From Vanilla planifolia (Eukaryota; Streptophyta; Magnoliopsida; Asparagales; Orchidaceae), in the NCBI GenBank assembly GCA_023846275.1, contig CM043875.1:40330633-40394632 (forward strand): a DNA stretch of 64,000 nt, written 5' to 3'. Within the stretch, counting starts at the first letter, position 1. Every line of letters begins with the position of its first letter. Shown one piece after another: positions 63,254 to 64,000 of this stretch. The position numbers and the translations under genes are program-made. A model generated the notes under the pieces. The model saw nothing but the letters and a program-made list of their open reading frames with translations. It was not told where the DNA came from and ran no database searches.

Positions 63254-64000
63254 AAAACTATAATATGGAAAAAGATATTGAAATTTATTAACTACACAAG
63301 TTTTTGCCCATTCTAAGAGTTCATGAAGTTAGAATGGTCTTTTCTTGGGTTTAGAAGTTCATGATTAGATGTGGTTAATTGTTTTGTTATGAACAAATTT
63401 TGGGTAATTTGGTTTGAACCTTCTATGGACCAATTGAATATTTTAAGTGGATACTCAATACATGAAATCAAGTTCTAAGATCTTCATAAGGCAAGAGCAA
63501 TTGAGCAAGGGCATCAATTGTAGAAGGTTAAAGAGAATTCTATTGAGATGTGATTTATTTCAAGTGTTATATAATTTGATTGGTTGGATATGTTCTAAGA
63601 AAGCCTTGAGTGTTTAGAGTGTTACTTTTTCATGATGGATAGCAAAGTGGTGTAATAAGTGTCAAAACTTGAGTTATAGAAGATGATTAGGGATTAGCAC
63701 ATATGATGCCTATTATATAATCATCATTTGCTTTCAAATCCTTGAAATGAAACTCTGCAATTCTACAATTAGACATCAAGATACAAGATGGTACAATTCT
63801 CATCTTTTATTAGGGTTTATTAGTATATATAATGTTATGTTTAGAATTATGGATAATTACTATAAAGGTTTATTGACTTTTATCATGTTATGTTTGAAAT
63901 GAAAGGTAGTTATTGAGTTTTTAAAATGTATATTTAAAGTATATTATCATTTTAAAAAATAATCATTAATTGATGATTGAACTCTTTGATGTTTCTCGTA
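62611..64000 (+). other. First intron of the 62.4-kb gene (incomplete)
   Basis: T-rich sequence typical of a plant intron follows the donor at 62,611. No further exon was recognised to the end of the window. A 46-base A run lies at 63,206-63,251. Confidence 0.5.
63206..63251 (+). repeat. Poly(A) tract of 46
   Basis: An uninterrupted run of 46 A, the longest homopolymer in the window. The sequence before it does not show a clear retroposon. Confidence 0.97.

Overview
This window is nuclear DNA from a flowering plant. It is strongly AT-rich, has few genes, plant-type GT-AG introns, many degraded Ty1/copia and LINE retrotransposon remnants, and two protein genes that are conserved across land plants. 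The species cannot be named from the sequence. Very long introns packed with transposons suggest a medium or large genome.

Layout. (1) Positions 1-4988 are AT-rich intergenic DNA. (2) A compact, intronless coding region on the minus strand (4989-5321) encodes the 110-residue splicing factor PHF5A/Rds3 (SF3b subunit); it has a spliced 5' leader. (3) From about 6.9 to 31.4 kb there is intergenic DNA with a minus-strand copia remnant, two minus-strand copies of one LINE family (13.2-14.0 and 15.2-15.8 kb), a plus-strand copia RT/RNase H remnant (18.6-19.6 kb), an internally deleted copia element with both LTRs (21.4-24.6 kb) and two tandem duplications (259 and 578 bp units). (4) From 61,440 down to 31,585 on the minus strand lies one gene of almost 30 kb. 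I assembled it from 14 coding exons that join in frame into a 540-residue CBSCBSPB-family protein (four CBS motifs, a PB1 domain, a C-terminal hydrophobic anchor). Three introns of 10.5, 9.5 and 6.4 kb make up about 88% of it and are filled with retrotransposon debris, including two copia remnants of similar type in opposite orientation. (5) A 0.9-kb divergent promoter separates this gene from the first exon of an unidentified plus-strand gene (62,373-62,610) that runs out of the window. The 5' leader of the CBSCBSPB gene contains a 33-bp-stem hairpin and a short upstream ORF.

No tRNA, rRNA, CRISPR or bacterial-type features were seen. The two named genes are not obviously linked in function: PHF5A acts in pre-mRNA splicing, while the CBSCBSPB protein is probably a membrane-anchored nucleotide-sensing or scaffold protein. 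The most unusual things here are the size of the CBSCBSPB gene, the hairpin in its leader, and several lineage-specific tandem duplications inside transposon remnants.
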